Origin: Temnothorax longispinosus
Lineage: Eukaryota > Arthropoda > Insecta > Hymenoptera > Formicidae
NCBI RefSeq assembly: GCF_030848805.1
Contig: NC_092364.1
Location: forward strand, 14,055,447-14,119,446
DNA: 64,000 nucleotides
Direction of reading: 5' to 3'
Part shown: positions 1 to 11,984 of the stretch, piece after piece
How the letters are laid out: every line of letters begins with the position of its first letter
How positions within the stretch are numbered: position 1 is the first letter of the stretch
Translations under genes and position numbers: made by a program
Notes under the pieces: model-generated
Seen by the model: only the letters and a program-made list of their open reading frames with translations
The model's database searches: none
What the model was told of the DNA's origin: nothing

Positions 1-798
1 AATCCTATAATATTCTTGATTCAATAATAGACGAATCTGAAAAAAAATCTTATTCTATTCTTGCAAAAAGAGAATTTGTAGATTGTTAGGAATCTATTAT
101 ATTATTTTTTCAAGATCCTTTTTGTGATAGAACAAAATAAAGGTATTTATGAACAAAAACAGCTATTATTTTGTAACATTTTATTATTACGTTTTTATAC
201 AAAACGTATGATTTTCGATTATTTTTATGATTTATGATTTTAGACTTATGATTATACAAAACGTATTTGATAGGAAGCCGTTTTATTCCGCGACATTATA
301 ACTTATAACGTCGCGTGAAGATTAGTCTAAACGCAAGAATGTATAAGCTTAAATTTATATATTCTTGTCTCAAGATATTAAGTCAATCTTATTTTATTTG
401 AGAGAAGAGAATAGGAATTATTGATTTAATCTCAATATTGTTTTATTTTTATACTACTTCAGGTTGTGATAAGATTAAACATGTCAAGAATATTTTTTGT
501 CTCGTTATTAAAAATCTTTTCTGAGGGCGCGTTCTGCTATTAGGTCGAGCTAGCCGATTCCTCGCACACCGACTTATTTCGCCTTGCGTCTCTCTCTTTA
601 GTTTCTCGCGATTTCGCGGACGCGAATTCACGCGTCAGGCGCCCAACAATAAAATTCGGTTAATGGAGTGTCGGGGGTGCGAGAGAACTGCCGGAGAGGC
701 CTATCATCCTTCTCTCCTTCTCCTTTTGATCCGTCACACGGCCCGGACCGCTCCGGGAGTGAAAAAGACGTGACAATATATATATATTATATCTATAT
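1..798. other. AT-rich sequence without recognisable gene
   Basis: Only short open frames and A/T-rich low-complexity sequence are seen. A more GC-rich patch around 520-770 contains several CpGs but no frame with recognisable protein similarity. I see no RNA gene or transposon terminus here. Confidence 0.6.
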
Positions 799-926
799 AT
801 TAATAATCTGAAATAAGTGTTATTAGGCACGAGATCCGTTGATAACCGTTTCCATCGTTATTTATAACGATAAAAACGATTATCAGCGGATCTTATGTCT
901 AACAACATTTATTTCAGATTATTAAT
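799..926. repeat. Imperfect hairpin, small MITE-like
   Basis: The segment begins ATTAATAATCTGAAATAA and ends with its near reverse complement TTATTTCAGATTATTAAT. The inner part continues to pair (GATCCGTTGATAA with TTATCAGCGGATC) around a short AT-rich loop near 862. The arms are about 55 bases. No target duplication is evident, so the element class cannot be assigned. Confidence 0.6.
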
Positions 927-2366
927 ATTTCATCATTAACATTAATAATTAATTCAATATACTGATGCTAATAAGCATCTTTATGTAAATAATGCTACTG
1001 AATCTCATTTAAATCTACAAGGAATTTATTACTAAAAAGTATTCATTAAATATTATGATAATTTGCTTATATAAACTATTTATTAGCATCATATTTAAAA
1101 TGTATCATATTTTATACTAATAAACCTCTTGTTTATGAGATTAAGATTAAGATTTTTAAGATGCAGCAGCATCATTTATATAAAAAATTATATAATGCTC
1201 ATTATTATTGATATATTAAATTGATTATCAATTTAATGATAAATTATTTATTAATTAAACAAAATGAATATTGTAAGATTTGTTAATGGTGATTTCTGCC
1301 ATTATTTAAACTTACATTGAATGAAATTTATTCGCCGACTTATAATTTAAATTTGCACACATATACTAATTGCTGACTTTTGTCCTGTGCATAAACATTG
1401 TGTGCAAAAAATAATTTAAGTAATAAAATTATAATATATAATGATTATGATGGACTATGGTACGAGCTTTTTTCGTAAGAGAGAAAATGTCTTTCGTTTC
1501 TTAATAAAATTTATTTCATAACCTATATTGTCATCTCGACTTCTGTTTTAACGTTACTGCTACGGAAATCCGTCACAATTGTATTGCAACTTCGGGCGCT
1601 ACAAAGTCCATTTTATTGTAAAAAAGATATGCGAGTGATTATAGGTGATGCACCGAAGTCAACGCAATTGTGAACGACCATGCGCGCCTGCTCGAATGGG
1701 CAACCCGCCGTACCGCTCTGTATCGTCTTGATACACCCTGTACACGCATGATTATGCGGAAATTATTCCAAATGAGATCGCGTCCTAGCTCCGTTTGTCG
1801 CGCATAGCTAAAAGCATTTGAGCGCTTCTAGCTATGAGCAAATTTGCCAAATTTGTGTACCGATCTGCGGTTAGTTGACGACGCTGTTGTCACTCATAAC
1901 TAAACGAGAATGAGAGTGAAATATTTCATTAAACCGATGAAGGAAGTGGCAAGGTATATTTACTCCAAAGTTTAATTGCGAGCTAAGTAATACTATGGAT
2001 AATGCAAAGTAGAGGATAGATGAGTATATCCTCTTTTACCTCTCTATCATTATACATTTTCGTAGAAAAAAAATCTGTGACGGGGCTGATGCGTATGATT
2101 ATGTGAAATTGTTGAACGTTCGCATAGAACCCTTTAATCTTTCCTTTGTGCGCGAGAACGGCGCATTGACGCACTTTTTGCCGAAGCGAAATCGTTTTAC
2201 TAGAGCGCCTCTGATCGACAGACTGCTTACGGATTCAATTACGCCGGGTTATCGACTTTGTGACTACGATCCGGTCCAATTACAGCCTTGCGCGAGCAAG
2301 GAGCAGCGACGATTAATCGAAAAGAAAAAAAATGGTCGCATCCGGCGATTATAGATCGGCGTGGGT
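927..2366. other. No gene recognised
   Basis: AT-rich up to about 1500, then mixed composition up to the assembly gap. The short open frames here, including one of 83 residues at 2103-2354, have no recognisable motif. The sequence from about 1560 to 1900 is less AT-rich and may be unique host DNA. Confidence 0.5.
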
Positions 2367-2866
2367 NNNNNNNNNNNNNNNNNNNNNNNNNNNNNNNNNN
2401 NNNNNNNNNNNNNNNNNNNNNNNNNNNNNNNNNNNNNNNNNNNNNNNNNNNNNNNNNNNNNNNNNNNNNNNNNNNNNNNNNNNNNNNNNNNNNNNNNNNN
2501 NNNNNNNNNNNNNNNNNNNNNNNNNNNNNNNNNNNNNNNNNNNNNNNNNNNNNNNNNNNNNNNNNNNNNNNNNNNNNNNNNNNNNNNNNNNNNNNNNNNN
2601 NNNNNNNNNNNNNNNNNNNNNNNNNNNNNNNNNNNNNNNNNNNNNNNNNNNNNNNNNNNNNNNNNNNNNNNNNNNNNNNNNNNNNNNNNNNNNNNNNNNN
2701 NNNNNNNNNNNNNNNNNNNNNNNNNNNNNNNNNNNNNNNNNNNNNNNNNNNNNNNNNNNNNNNNNNNNNNNNNNNNNNNNNNNNNNNNNNNNNNNNNNNN
2801 NNNNNNNNNNNNNNNNNNNNNNNNNNNNNNNNNNNNNNNNNNNNNNNNNNNNNNNNNNNNNNNNNN
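2367..2866. other. Assembly gap (500 N)
   Basis: Exactly 500 undetermined bases, so probably a placeholder of unknown true size. The contig resumes only 61 bases before the 3' end of a Penelope-like element, so the break sits beside a repeat boundary. Open frames that run through the Ns are meaningless. Confidence 0.97.
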
Positions 2867-2915
2867 GTTTCTATCGTGGCGAAACAAAACATATTCAATA
2901 TTCATACATGTCAAT

Positions 2916-2927
2916 AAACTTGATTTA
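2916..2927. repeat. PLE target-site duplication, one half
   Basis: AAACTTGATTTA lies directly outside the 3' end of the PLE half at 2928-4891. Its reverse complement TAAATCAAGTTT lies directly outside the 5' end of the complementary PLE part at 34661-34672. The two are therefore the duplicated target of a single PLE insertion, now 31.7 kb apart and in opposite orientation. Confidence 0.85.
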
Positions 2928-3443
2928 AAACAAAAAGTCGTGTTTGTTCGACCCGACTGGCCAGATAATAAATATATTCAAAATTCACAACGTTTCAACC
3001 GCATTTTCGGTCCTTCTCAAGTGATTCAGCTATGCATCCTCAAAACCGCGTACAAAATATCGATTACGTCGCTGACATCGTGCCCTAACCACATCATGCA
3101 CACGTAAAGCTAAAAAAGTGAAATAAACTCACGATAGTCAAAAAGATAAAAACGCTCAGAAGTCATAAAATAAAAAGTAAGAATACAATTGAATTGTTAA
3201 GTTAAAAATAGTTAAGTTATAAATAGTTAAGTTATAAATAATGTACAAAGTAAAATGTAAGGCTTACATATTCTGTGCGTCAAAACGGAAAGTGAGAGCG
3301 GTAGCGCAGAACGAAGAAACGTCGCAAGCCATAGCTGCGAACACATCAGTACAGCGTGACAGACGAAGTCATACTAAATGACCGATACATAACAAATAAA
3401 TAGATGTGTTCACAGGTGGAAACGAGCAGAACAAAAGTGTAAA

Positions 3444-4891
3444 TTAAGTGACGCCAATCAAACGGTTGTAATTCGCGGGCAGACTTTCTGTGTCTTTTTG
3501 AAGATTGATTGCGCAATCGCATTTTTTAATAAAAAACATCTCAGAGATTTCACGTTTCTTAAAGTGTCGCTCTTTATATAAAATTTTTGGTTGTTGCCAA
3601 TTGAAATCGTGGTTATGCGTGAGACGGTGCTTACTAACCACAGAATGATTATCACTGTTCTTCCTAATATCACAAAAATGTTCCTTAACACGTGTCTCTA
3701 GGTGCCTTTTTGTTTGACCAATATATGCAGCGTTGCAATTAGCACAATCAATCTCATATATCAACTCCGTTTGCTTAAGATTCGGTAGCGTATCCTTCCC
3801 CCTTTTAATAATACAATCCAACTTTTTCGGAATGGTGAGGAGAACCCTGAATTCTGCATCGCGCATTGTACGGCCAACACCGTCACTAAGACCCTTAATA
3901 TACGGTATAGTGATAAACTTTCGAGGATCCTGGGCTACATTGTTACTGCTAGAACTATTATTATGACGTGTCTGTAGCTCGTTAAGTCTGATGTTAATGT
4001 ACTTGTTAATTAATTTTATTGGATAACAATTATTAGAAAGGATCTTTTTTATTTCAATTAAATTAGACTTATGAAAACGTACGTCAGATAAAAGAATAGC
4101 TCGGTCAACAAGATTACGTATAATATTAATTTTGTATTTAAGAGGGTGATTCGAAAAATAGTTTATGTATCGCCCCGAAAAGGTCGGTTTTCGATACCAA
4201 TTCGTAAGCAACACAGTCCCCTCTCGAATCACTATTGTGTCAAGAAAACTTAGAGAACTATTCTTTTCTATTTCAAATGTAAATTTTAATCTGGAGTGAT
4301 AACTATTAAAAACTCTAAGTAACTCGTCAATACCAGATCTAGGAACAATCGCAAAAATGTCGTCAACATATCTTTTAAAAAAGGAAACATGAAAACTGAG
4401 CAATTGCAAACAATGCGTCTCAAGGTCCTCCATGACCATATCCGCCAAAATCGGAGAGAGAGGGGAACCCATCGGACTTCCGAAGATTTGCTCATAAATT
4501 TGACCATCAAAAGAAAAACTAGTGGAACTCAGAATCAAGTCCACAGCTGACAAGAATTGAGGACGGCTGAGCTTCGTCTCTTTAGAGATGTGATTCCACC
4601 TCCGTTCAATCGCTCTCAAAACAAGGTCTTTAGGGATGTTAGTGAAAAGAGACGCGACATCCAAAGAGATCAAAACATCATCCTCCCCAATCCCTACGTC
4701 ACCAATCAATTCAACAAAGGACCAACCGTCTTTAATATATGACTTTGGTTTAGGGACAGATTTTTCTAAGATGTTGTGTAAAAAATAAGCCATGTTATAT
4801 AGTGGACTCCCTAAAGTAGAAACAATAATTCGTAATGGTGAGCCATCCTTGTGAATCTTCGGAAGTCCGTAACAACGTGGGAGGTTCCCAT
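3444..4891 (-). pseudogene. PLE reverse transcriptase/GIY-YIG endonuclease, C-terminal part
   Basis: The frame stays open from the stop at 3444 to the hAT junction at 4891. Going N to C it shows reverse transcriptase palm motif A (DVASLFTNIP), motif B (GSPMGSPLSPILADMV) and the catalytic YVDD box in FFKRYVDDIFAIV. These are followed by the PLE thumb region and a C-terminal GIY-YIG nuclease segment recognisable by YEIDCANCNAAYIGQTKRH and a downstream RVKEH. In the family the reverse transcriptase copies the element RNA at the target and the GIY-YIG domain nicks DNA. Here the N-terminal part is missing because a hAT element interrupts the frame. The first Met inside the fragment (codon ending at 4793) is not the natural start. 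Confidence 0.9.
4884..4891. repeat. hAT target-site duplication GTTCCCAT, first half
   Basis: Eight bases directly before the hAT left terminus. The undisturbed site is present once in the longer PLE copy at 46827-46834. The partner is not at the right end of this hAT (which is CTTCAGAG) but, reverse-complemented as ATGGGAAC, at 35296-35303 next to the second hAT copy. Confidence 0.9.
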
Positions 4892-4904
4892 TAGTGGTGC
4901 GATT

Positions 4905-5105
4905 AAAATTCGAATATTCGTGATATCCGAATATTCGGATATTCGGATAACCACTTAAAATAAAAATTATTCGAATAGCTGAATATTTGGATAATAACTA
5001 TTCGGTTATTCGGATAACTGGTTATTCGTATTATCCGAATAACACGCTATCCGTATTATTCGAATATTTTGAATATACATACGTATTATCCGAATATTTC
5101 TGATA
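4905..5105. repeat. hAT left subterminal repeat cluster
   Basis: About ten variants of the palindromic core TATCCGAATATTCGGATA occur in 200 bases, in both orientations. In hAT elements such subterminal clusters are typically transposase binding sites; that function is inferred here. The matching right-end cluster is at 9478-9670. Confidence 0.75.
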
Positions 5106-5534
5106 TTAAATAATGCGCACGCAGATATGCATACTTTGAGTTGGTGGAAAGCGGGAAGAAAACTTTATGCTTTGCGGAGACAAATGTGGTCTGTTTGGGT
5201 ACATTTCTCTACAAGTAGAAAACTGAAAACCTTAATTCTACTATATGCGGCTATCATGCTAAACTTCAAATTTTATTATGTCAACATAACACTTCTCGAC
5301 TTACGTATTCATTTGTGCTACGTATTTGTTGATTTCACCTCGGTCGAGCGTTTAGTGTCTAGTATAGCAGTGTCGTATAGGCAGCATAGGCGCACGACCA
5401 TTAGCAAGCACTTGGTGTAGGGAGACCAGTAACAGCCATACAAAGGTTTGAAATCTAGTTAATACTATTTCAATCGGTATTCTGGATAGAAACTGAGTAC
5501 GCAGCAAAAGCTAGAACATCTGAATCTTTCAGCG

Positions 5535-7981
5535 ATGGGGAAAAGTAAAGTGTGGGAGCATTTCATGCAATCAGCCGACAATAGCGAGGCGGTATGCAGG
5601 TACTGTGAGTCAAAACTGTCTCATAAAGGTTCCACGACATGTCTGTGGAACCATTATAATACGAAACACAAAGTAGTGCTCGGAGCTTCATCGTCACGTA
5701 TTCACAGGTAAGTTTTTATTTTTAACGCTGCCGTATTTTCGATACCATTCAACGTTTTCTTATGTTTCCCTTTTCAATGTTAAAACAGTATATTCCTTAA
5801 GAATGTTCTGGAAAGTTTGTCAAAATGCTATGAAGTTGATAAAATTTAATATCTGTACACAGAGAGAATTTTTTGTTATATTTTACTCTTAAATTCACTA
5901 CAAACTTGGGACAACTTGGCAACCAAGAAATTTTTAAAATATACAAAAGACATTTTACAAACAACGTGATAAAAATTACCAAGCAGATTGGTAAATTTTG
6001 AAAAGTTATTGAAATTTCCTAGATATATTTTAGTAAAATTAGTCAAACATAATTTATCTTTTAATGTAATAGATATTAATATTTTTATTATGGTAGATAT
6101 TAATCAGAATATCTCGCATAAAATTCTTGGTGGTACATGTTGTCCCACAACTACCATGATTTCAGGGTAAATTTTAAGAGAAAATTCTCTCCGTGTATAT
6201 ATCTAATATTTTGTATTCTCTTTTAAAGTTCGGGACCAAATTTCAGATCGATTCACAATTTAGATAAAAAGTTATTACTATGAATTTAGAATATAAAAAT
6301 TTCAAAACTTTACTGGTTTCCAGGCAAACCATGAGCGATTCTGACTCGAGTTCTAATGGCCTAGACCAAGAATGTGAGCAGTCAGAACCTAACAGCAAGA
6401 AAAGGCGCTTCACTACATCTCAAAATATTATTTCAACGAAAAAAACTTGTGAATTCTAGACGTGCAGAGGATATCACCATGGCTATTTGCAAAATGATTG
6501 CGATCGACATGCTCCCAACATCGATTGTAGAGAATGAAGGTTTTATTCAGTTCATGGCTATCAGTGTTCCAGGTTACAAAGTACCTTCAAGAAGGACGAT
6601 TGACAACCGAATGCGCACTTTGTACAACGAGGCAGCGGAACAGGTGCGCACCACATTAGATAAAGTCGACGCTGTAGCCATTACAACAGATGCGTGGACG
6701 TCTAAGGCAAATGACAGTTATATAACATTATCAGCACACTACCTTGATGACAACTGGATCCCACACACCGTCAATTTGATGACGAGAGAAATGACTGAGA
6801 GCCACACTGCTGAACATTTGCAGAAAACAATTCGCGAGGTTGTGCAAGAATGGAATTTAACTAACAAAGTTACTGGACTTGTACATGACAATGCTAGTAA
6901 TATTGTTAAGGCAGCTAAAGAACTAGGCGATACGGACGGTATGCTCAGTGTACGATGTGCAGCACACACCATACAATTGTCTGTCAATACAGCCTTAGAA
7001 GCACCAGAATGTGTGTCTGTGATAAAGAAAGGGGCAGAAATTGTTAGTGCATTCCGGCATTCTTATAGCAGAACAACCGCTTTAGAGGATAAGTTGAAAA
7101 GTCTTGGATTGCCAACATTGCGACTGATGCAGAGATGTCCGACACGTTGGGATTCCACATTCTTTATGTTAGATAGACTTCAAACTTTGCGATCCGGCAT
7201 TATGGCAGCTTTAAGTGACCGGTCCGTATTCAAGTCGGCGATTGCTGCTAAGTTAGAACTATGCGAAGCAGAGTGGGTAAAAGTTATGCAGCTTACAGTA
7301 TTGCTAAAACCATTCCAACAAGCAACCACAATCTTATGCGCCGAAAAGTCCATCACATTGAGTATAGTGCGTCCCATTATCTACAATTTAATCAATCGCC
7401 ATTTACTGGTAAAGGACGATGACAGTTCTTTACAAAGAACTTTTAAAGTTCGAGCGGCCTTAGACCTCACTGATCGATTCAAGATGGAAAATATTAACGT
7501 TAACAATGAAGTGACAGCGATGCAAATGGCCACTCTACTCGATCCTCGACATAAGAAGTTGATAGCGGAACCATCTGAAAGTGTACGCTCATTTATACAC
7601 ACAGAAGTGCAAAGGCGCACTAATTTAAACCATAGACATTTAGCCACACCTAATGGCAACGAGCAGCGTCAAGGCTCAACGGTCATGGATTTCCTTCTCG
7701 GAATGGACGAAAATCATGAGGGTGACGATTTTGCCAAATACGTCGCGGAAACTCAGATTGACCATAATCTTGATCTGTGCGCTTGGTGGAAGGCACATGA
7801 AGTATGCTTCCCAGCAGTGGCTAAAATAGCCCGCCAGCTTTTGTGCATTCCCGCCTCATCTGCTACAGCGGAAAGGGTGTTTTCCACTGCAGGAAACATT
7901 GTCTCGGCGAAACGAAGTTGTTTGTTACCAGAGAATGTATCTCATTTAATATTTCTGCACCAAAATAGGTCTCTTATTTGA
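5535..7981 (+). pseudogene. hAT transposase (BED finger, Ac-like), one frameshift
   Basis: Exon 1 (5535-5707) encodes an N-terminal BED-type zinc finger: VCRYCESK supplies the two Cys and WNHYNTKH the two His. It ends at a clean GTAAGT donor. Exon 2 (6324-7981) follows a CAG acceptor and carries the RNase H-like catalytic core: first Asp in AITTDAWTSK, second Asp in GLVHDNASNI, then CPTRWDST. Its C-terminal hAT dimerisation region has PASSATAERVFSTAG, whose Glu is the third acidic residue. The frame breaks once at an A7 run near 6440-6446 where copy 2 has A6. Correcting for the indels gives a combined exon length of 1,830 bases, a multiple of three, which supports the two-exon model. The protein would cut and paste the element; as it stands the copy is probably inactive unless the extra A is a sequencing error. 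Confidence 0.9.
5857..6200. repeat. Inverted-repeat element in the hAT intron
   Basis: The ends pair imperfectly: CACAGAGAGAATTTTTTGTT on the left and the reverse complement of AGAGAAAATTCTCTCCGTG on the right. TA lies at both edges, as expected for a Tc1/mariner-type MITE. The same element is present in copy 2 (about 38,790-39,130). Confidence 0.6.
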
Positions 7982-8108
7982 CCTAAGTAATCCTAAATAG
8001 TCCAGTTTTTCATCATTTAATTTATAATGTCTGGTTGAGTTACACTAATATATTTTCTCAGTAATTTTCTCTAATTAACTCTAATTAATTAATTATTTTT
8101 GTTGTCTG

Positions 8109-8604
8109 AAAGAGTGACCGCAAAAATCGTCTCTTTTTTACCCTTGAATTTAAACTTCTACTTGGTACTAAATGATAGTCTATAATGAGTCATGAATCCT
8201 CAGAAAGTTTCAGATTAAGCCGGCTTTTTATTTTCAAGATATGGAGGGTCAAAGTTGGTTGCGTATTCGCTGTTAAAACGTTTAAAACGTTGAAATGGGA
8301 ACTTACATAATAATAGGTTCAAAAAACGTATTCGTTCGCTGTTATGTGATTATTTACAGGTATACGCGAATATATGTTAGTATAAATGTGATTAAAGTGA
8401 GTCCCCTCTCACTTTTGGGCTGCTTGATTAGAGTGAGTTCCCTCGCCTTTTTTTTCAAACCCGGCTCAATCTGAAACTTTCTGAGGATTCATAACTCATT
8501 ATAGACTATCATTTAGTACTAACTAAGTAGAAGTCTAAATTCAAGGGTGAAAAAAGACAAGGGTGAAAACAGGCGTTTTTGGCCTGTTTTTGCGGTCACT
8601 CTTT
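8109..8604. repeat. Inverted-repeat element nested in hAT copy 1
   Basis: Begins AAAGAGTGACCGCAAAAA and ends TTTTTGCGGTCACTCTTT. Arms of roughly 120-150 bases share TGATAGTCTATAATGAG and CTCAGAAAGTTTCAGATT. The same element lies in copy 2 at about 36,386-36,890. It is non-coding, and no unambiguous target duplication is visible. Confidence 0.7.
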
Positions 8605-8689
8605 TTTTGGTTTTTTATGTTAGATTAGCAATCTCTTTGTTTTTCAGCTAAATAACTTTAGAATCTGGGAAACCTACTAAAATAGAATT

Positions 8690-8892
8690 GTCTAAAAGAG
8701 TAAATAAATAAAAGAGATTTTTATTTTTCTTTTTTATATATATGATAGTCTTTGTTTGTCTAAAAGAGTAAATAAATAAAAGAGATTTTTATTTTCCTTT
8801 TTTATATATATGATAGTCTTTGTTTGTCTAAAAGAGTAAATAAATAAAAGAGATTTTATTTTCCTTTTTTATATATATGATAGTCTTTGTTT
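8690..8892. repeat. Three tandem ~68-bp units
   Basis: Three successive units begin GTCTAAAAGAGTAAATAA and end TGATAGTCTTTGTTT, with only single-base differences. The same three units occur in the inverted hAT copy at about 36,103-36,305, so the array was present before the hAT duplicated. Confidence 0.85.
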
Positions 8893-9477
8893 TTCTTACA
8901 GTGAACCTTGTTCTTTTCTGTGTATTATCTAATACTTGCTGTGACTTGAAAAGGCATGTATAGTCGACTAAATAAATAAATAATATTGTCGTTATTTTGA
9001 TAACATCTGACTTTCTGTTCTGCTTGGGTCAGCGCATTGCGTGTATGAAACGCGTACTTGGCGCGAGACACTACCGTGTCTCTTAATATGCAAAACAGTG
9101 TGTGAAACATGTGATCAATTGTCATTTTCGCAAAACATTAAATGACTGTGTGAAACTATGATAAAACATAAACAAGATATGCGTCTTCATCTGTCCCCAC
9201 GAGGCAAAGTTTTGTTAATTTCCAGGAGATTAAGGAATCATGGCCTTCTCATTATTACGTAGGTAAAACAAAAGTAGCTCCTTGGAGGTAGATATAATCC
9301 ATGTAAATCCTTGTAAGTAGCCAATACATTAGGCTCCCGCAAAAAATTTGTGAAATACGCCTATTTTTCGACGCTTCGAATGTGAATACCCCTTTAAGAA
9401 GAATAAAATGCTCATCGGTCAGATTGCAAACAAATCTGACATTGTGCAATATCTACGTGTTCACGAAAGAACAGTGT

Positions 9478-9670
9478 TCATATATTATCCGAATATCCGC
9501 ATATCTACGCTATTTTTGGATATCCGCATTATCCGGATATCTGCACTATCCGGATATCCGAAATATTCGAACATTTTGTTGCAGATTATTTAAATATTCA
9601 GATATCCGATGATCCGGATAACGAATATTCATTATATCCGTTATCCGAATATTCGAATAATTTTTATCCG
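9478..9670. repeat. hAT right subterminal repeat cluster
   Basis: Many short copies of ATATCCG/CGGATAT and ATTCGAATA occur near the right terminus, mirroring the left cluster at 4905-5105. They are probably transposase binding sites. Confidence 0.7.
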
Positions 9671-9686
9671 GATAGCCGCAGCCCTA

Positions 9687-9694
9687 CTTCAGAG
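9687..9694. repeat. Orphan hAT flank CTTCAGAG
   Basis: The eight bases directly after the right terminus of hAT copy 1 do not match its left flank GTTCCCAT. On the inversion model they are the target duplication of the other hAT insertion. The partner CTCTGAAG should be the first eight bases beyond the end of copy 2 at 40099, now hidden in the gap. Confidence 0.65.
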
Positions 9695-10330
9695 TGCTTG
9701 AAATAAAAAAAAAGAAAATGTCCGTTAAACTAGAAGGTATTTCCCGTACAATGACCTAGGATTATGAAAAAAAATTAAAATCCAACAAAATGGCGGAGTT
9801 TTGAAAAAAAAGTTCAAATTACGCTTAAAAATTTCGCGGTTTTTTGCATGGCAAATTGACATTTTTCATCCAATCAAAAAACTGGAAGGTCATTGTATGG
9901 AAAAACAAATACTAAACACGCTCCAAAAAAATTCAAGTCGATCGGATGATTTGTATTCGAGTTAGAACTGCAGCAAATTTGAAAAATGTCGTTTTGAGAA
10001 AAACGCGTTTAGATAAAAATATTGATTTCATTGTTTGATTGAGAAATATCATATTTACAGCTAATCTGCTATTCCAGGCCCATATAATTCACCTTCTTCT
10101 TCCTCAAGAAAGTACCTGCTGGGTTGCTGAAGCTTTCCTTCGAGCTAATCAACCCTCTTTCGAAGCTTATGCACGTTTCTGACCGACGAGCAGCTACTCT
10201 TTAGAAGGCTGCCGTTCAAAAACTATTTGAGATCCACTCTTAAAATTTTAATATGTTATTCTTGAAGCTATAGACTATCGAAAAATGCAAAAAAAAAAAA
10301 ATCGATTTTTCAAAAGTGTCACACTAGTTG
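9695..10330. repeat. Probable unclassified repeat, non-coding
   Basis: AT-rich sequence with many A and T runs, ending in a stretch that reads AAAAGTGTCACACTAGTTG followed by TGCCCC. No long frame, terminal repeats or target duplication can be defined. Its texture is like dispersed non-coding insect repeats, but a genome search would be needed to establish that. Confidence 0.3.
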
Positions 10331-11486
10331 TGCCCCTTAACGATGTCGTTATAACGTCGGCGGGATTTTTTTAGGCATCAAGAAAAATAAAGGTTACTGT
10401 AAAGTGTAAAGATAAGTAGGCGCATACATATATACAAATTATCCCCTTTCTCCCGTCAGATTGATATCTCATAGTGTTCGGACTGCTGAGAACAAGAGTT
10501 TCACGTTGCAATAAGCCTTACGACGTGCCACTTTCTTCTTTATCTTAGATCCTTTCCAAATTAATTAGATATCATTTATTAATGAACAATAATTCAAAAT
10601 TAATTAACAAAATCTAAATAAAACTTCGTCGCAAAATATCACTGATTTACATATTTTATCTGTTAACAGAGAAAATCCTACATTATTCTGAATAATAATC
10701 GAAGCGAGATAGAACAATTCGAGATAGAGATCCGCATATCTCGCGAGGTAAAAGAGACTTAAAAATCTGTCATATAAACTTTCATATGCTTTACGTACCG
10801 AGGTATTATATTACCCATTGCACCGTGGGATTTGCATAAGGGGGTACGCGTTCGTCGACTTTATAATTTACGAGCCGATGATCAAACCGACGCGCGACGT
10901 GAGCGTAAAATGATATCTGCAACTAACGCGTGAGAGGGAAAAAAGGCTATCCGCGAACACAGGCGGAATGTAATAACGATGCGCGTTGTCGTGCCCGTGT
11001 TCATACCAGCGTACGTTCGTCGGTCGTGTGCGCGAAACTGCGAGCGAACGTCTGCAAGCGTTATACGTGAATTTAACGGCTCGGCCCGCGTGCGATACTC
11101 CATGTATAGGCCGTAACGTTTTGATTAACGGGAATAGGATTCAGTGTGCGCGCGCGCGACGGTAACAGCTGGATTAAGGGCTAATAACAACGCGAGTGCG
11201 CGAGAATCGCGGTTTAAATGATTTTATCTTCGTTTCTGCGGTTTATGGACTTTGGTCCGACCGGGTACGATCGGCCGAGTAACCCAGACGCTCTAAAAAA
11301 AAAAAAAAAAAAAAAAAAACTATTAGGCATGCTCGTATGAAAATGTTAGTTTCCACGGGAAATAAGCCGACTGATCAGAGAATTATAAAATGTATATTGG
11401 TGTTATATAATATTTTATTATTTTATATGTTATTATGGATACATCTCGAAGAAATAATGCAACCAAAGATGTGCACATTCTGTTTT

Positions 11487-11488
<2 letters not shown>
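10331..11488. other. Unique-looking intergenic sequence
   Basis: Composition is less AT-rich with many CpGs, especially 10,840-11,280. No coding frame with recognisable similarity is present. An A25 run lies at 11295-11319. Confidence 0.5.

Positions 11489-11489
<1 letters not shown>

Positions 11490-11531
<42 letters not shown>
11490..11531. repeat. (TA)n microsatellite
   Basis: About 21 TA dinucleotides in a row, interrupted at its right edge by the pogo-like element at 11532. Its terminal TA serves as the left copy of the TA target duplication. Confidence 0.95.
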
Positions 11532-11534
<3 letters not shown>

Positions 11535-11984
11535 GAGACCGGGGCTAGACCGCTAACGGGGTAAATCCGCAAAATCAAATATCTCGGAACCTGTATATTG
11601 TGCGAACTCGCTATTATAACATTGTAAACGCTGCTTATGGTACCCATGTGACCAACGGAGTTTCGGCAGGTTATTTGCCGTGTTATGATTTTTACAAGGG
11701 CAAACGTGTTTTCGGAAGGTGAAAGTGAAATTTTCTGCGCGTGGAAATATTGTAATATCTGCAATAATATTTGCTCTCCAAATTTCGAGGTACGTGATTA
11801 TAAAGAGTAATGCATGCTGAACACGAATCCAGTGTAGTTTTTCATTATCGTTAATGTCTAATATTTCGAGGGCGATCAAACCTGAAACTTATGTTTGGGG
11901 CTTATCCGCAAGTGAGCACCCGGGGCTGGTCCGCTAGTCTCGTCACTGTGCACGAGCAGTGCGGCGCGCCGGGCGCACGACTTC

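Larger units (their letters stand above)
2928..4891 (-). mobile_element. Penelope-like retroelement, 3' half
   Basis: Minus-strand 3' half of a Penelope-like element (PLE), ending at a hAT insertion at 4892. It is almost identical to the corresponding part of the longer copy at 44875-47171: the same untranslated sequence, the same C-terminal reverse transcriptase/GIY-YIG reading frame and the same stop. The continuation, the 5' part, is not next to the hAT right end; it is found at 34673-35303 on the other strand. The 3' terminus lies beside a 12-bp duplication (2916-2927). The copy is inactive because it is split. Confidence 0.9.
4892..9686 (+). mobile_element. hAT DNA transposon, copy 1
   Basis: A 4,795-bp element with imperfect terminal inverted repeats starting TAGTGGTGCG on the left and TAGGGCTGCG (reverse complement of the right end). 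These are followed on both sides by dense ATTCGGATA/TATCCGAAT repeats. It encodes a BED-finger hAT transposase on the plus strand in two exons. The left flank is an 8-bp target copy inside a PLE, while the right flank does not match it because of a rearrangement involving copy 2 at 35304-40099. Two further inverted-repeat elements (5857-6200 and 8109-8604) and a tandem repeat sit inside it, and all are shared with copy 2, so they predate the duplication. Confidence 0.92.

Noticed and set aside
2239..3107. Frames of about 200 residues crossing the first gap, and a similar one at 40036-40611
   Set aside because: Almost all of their length is undetermined bases, so they carry no coding evidence.
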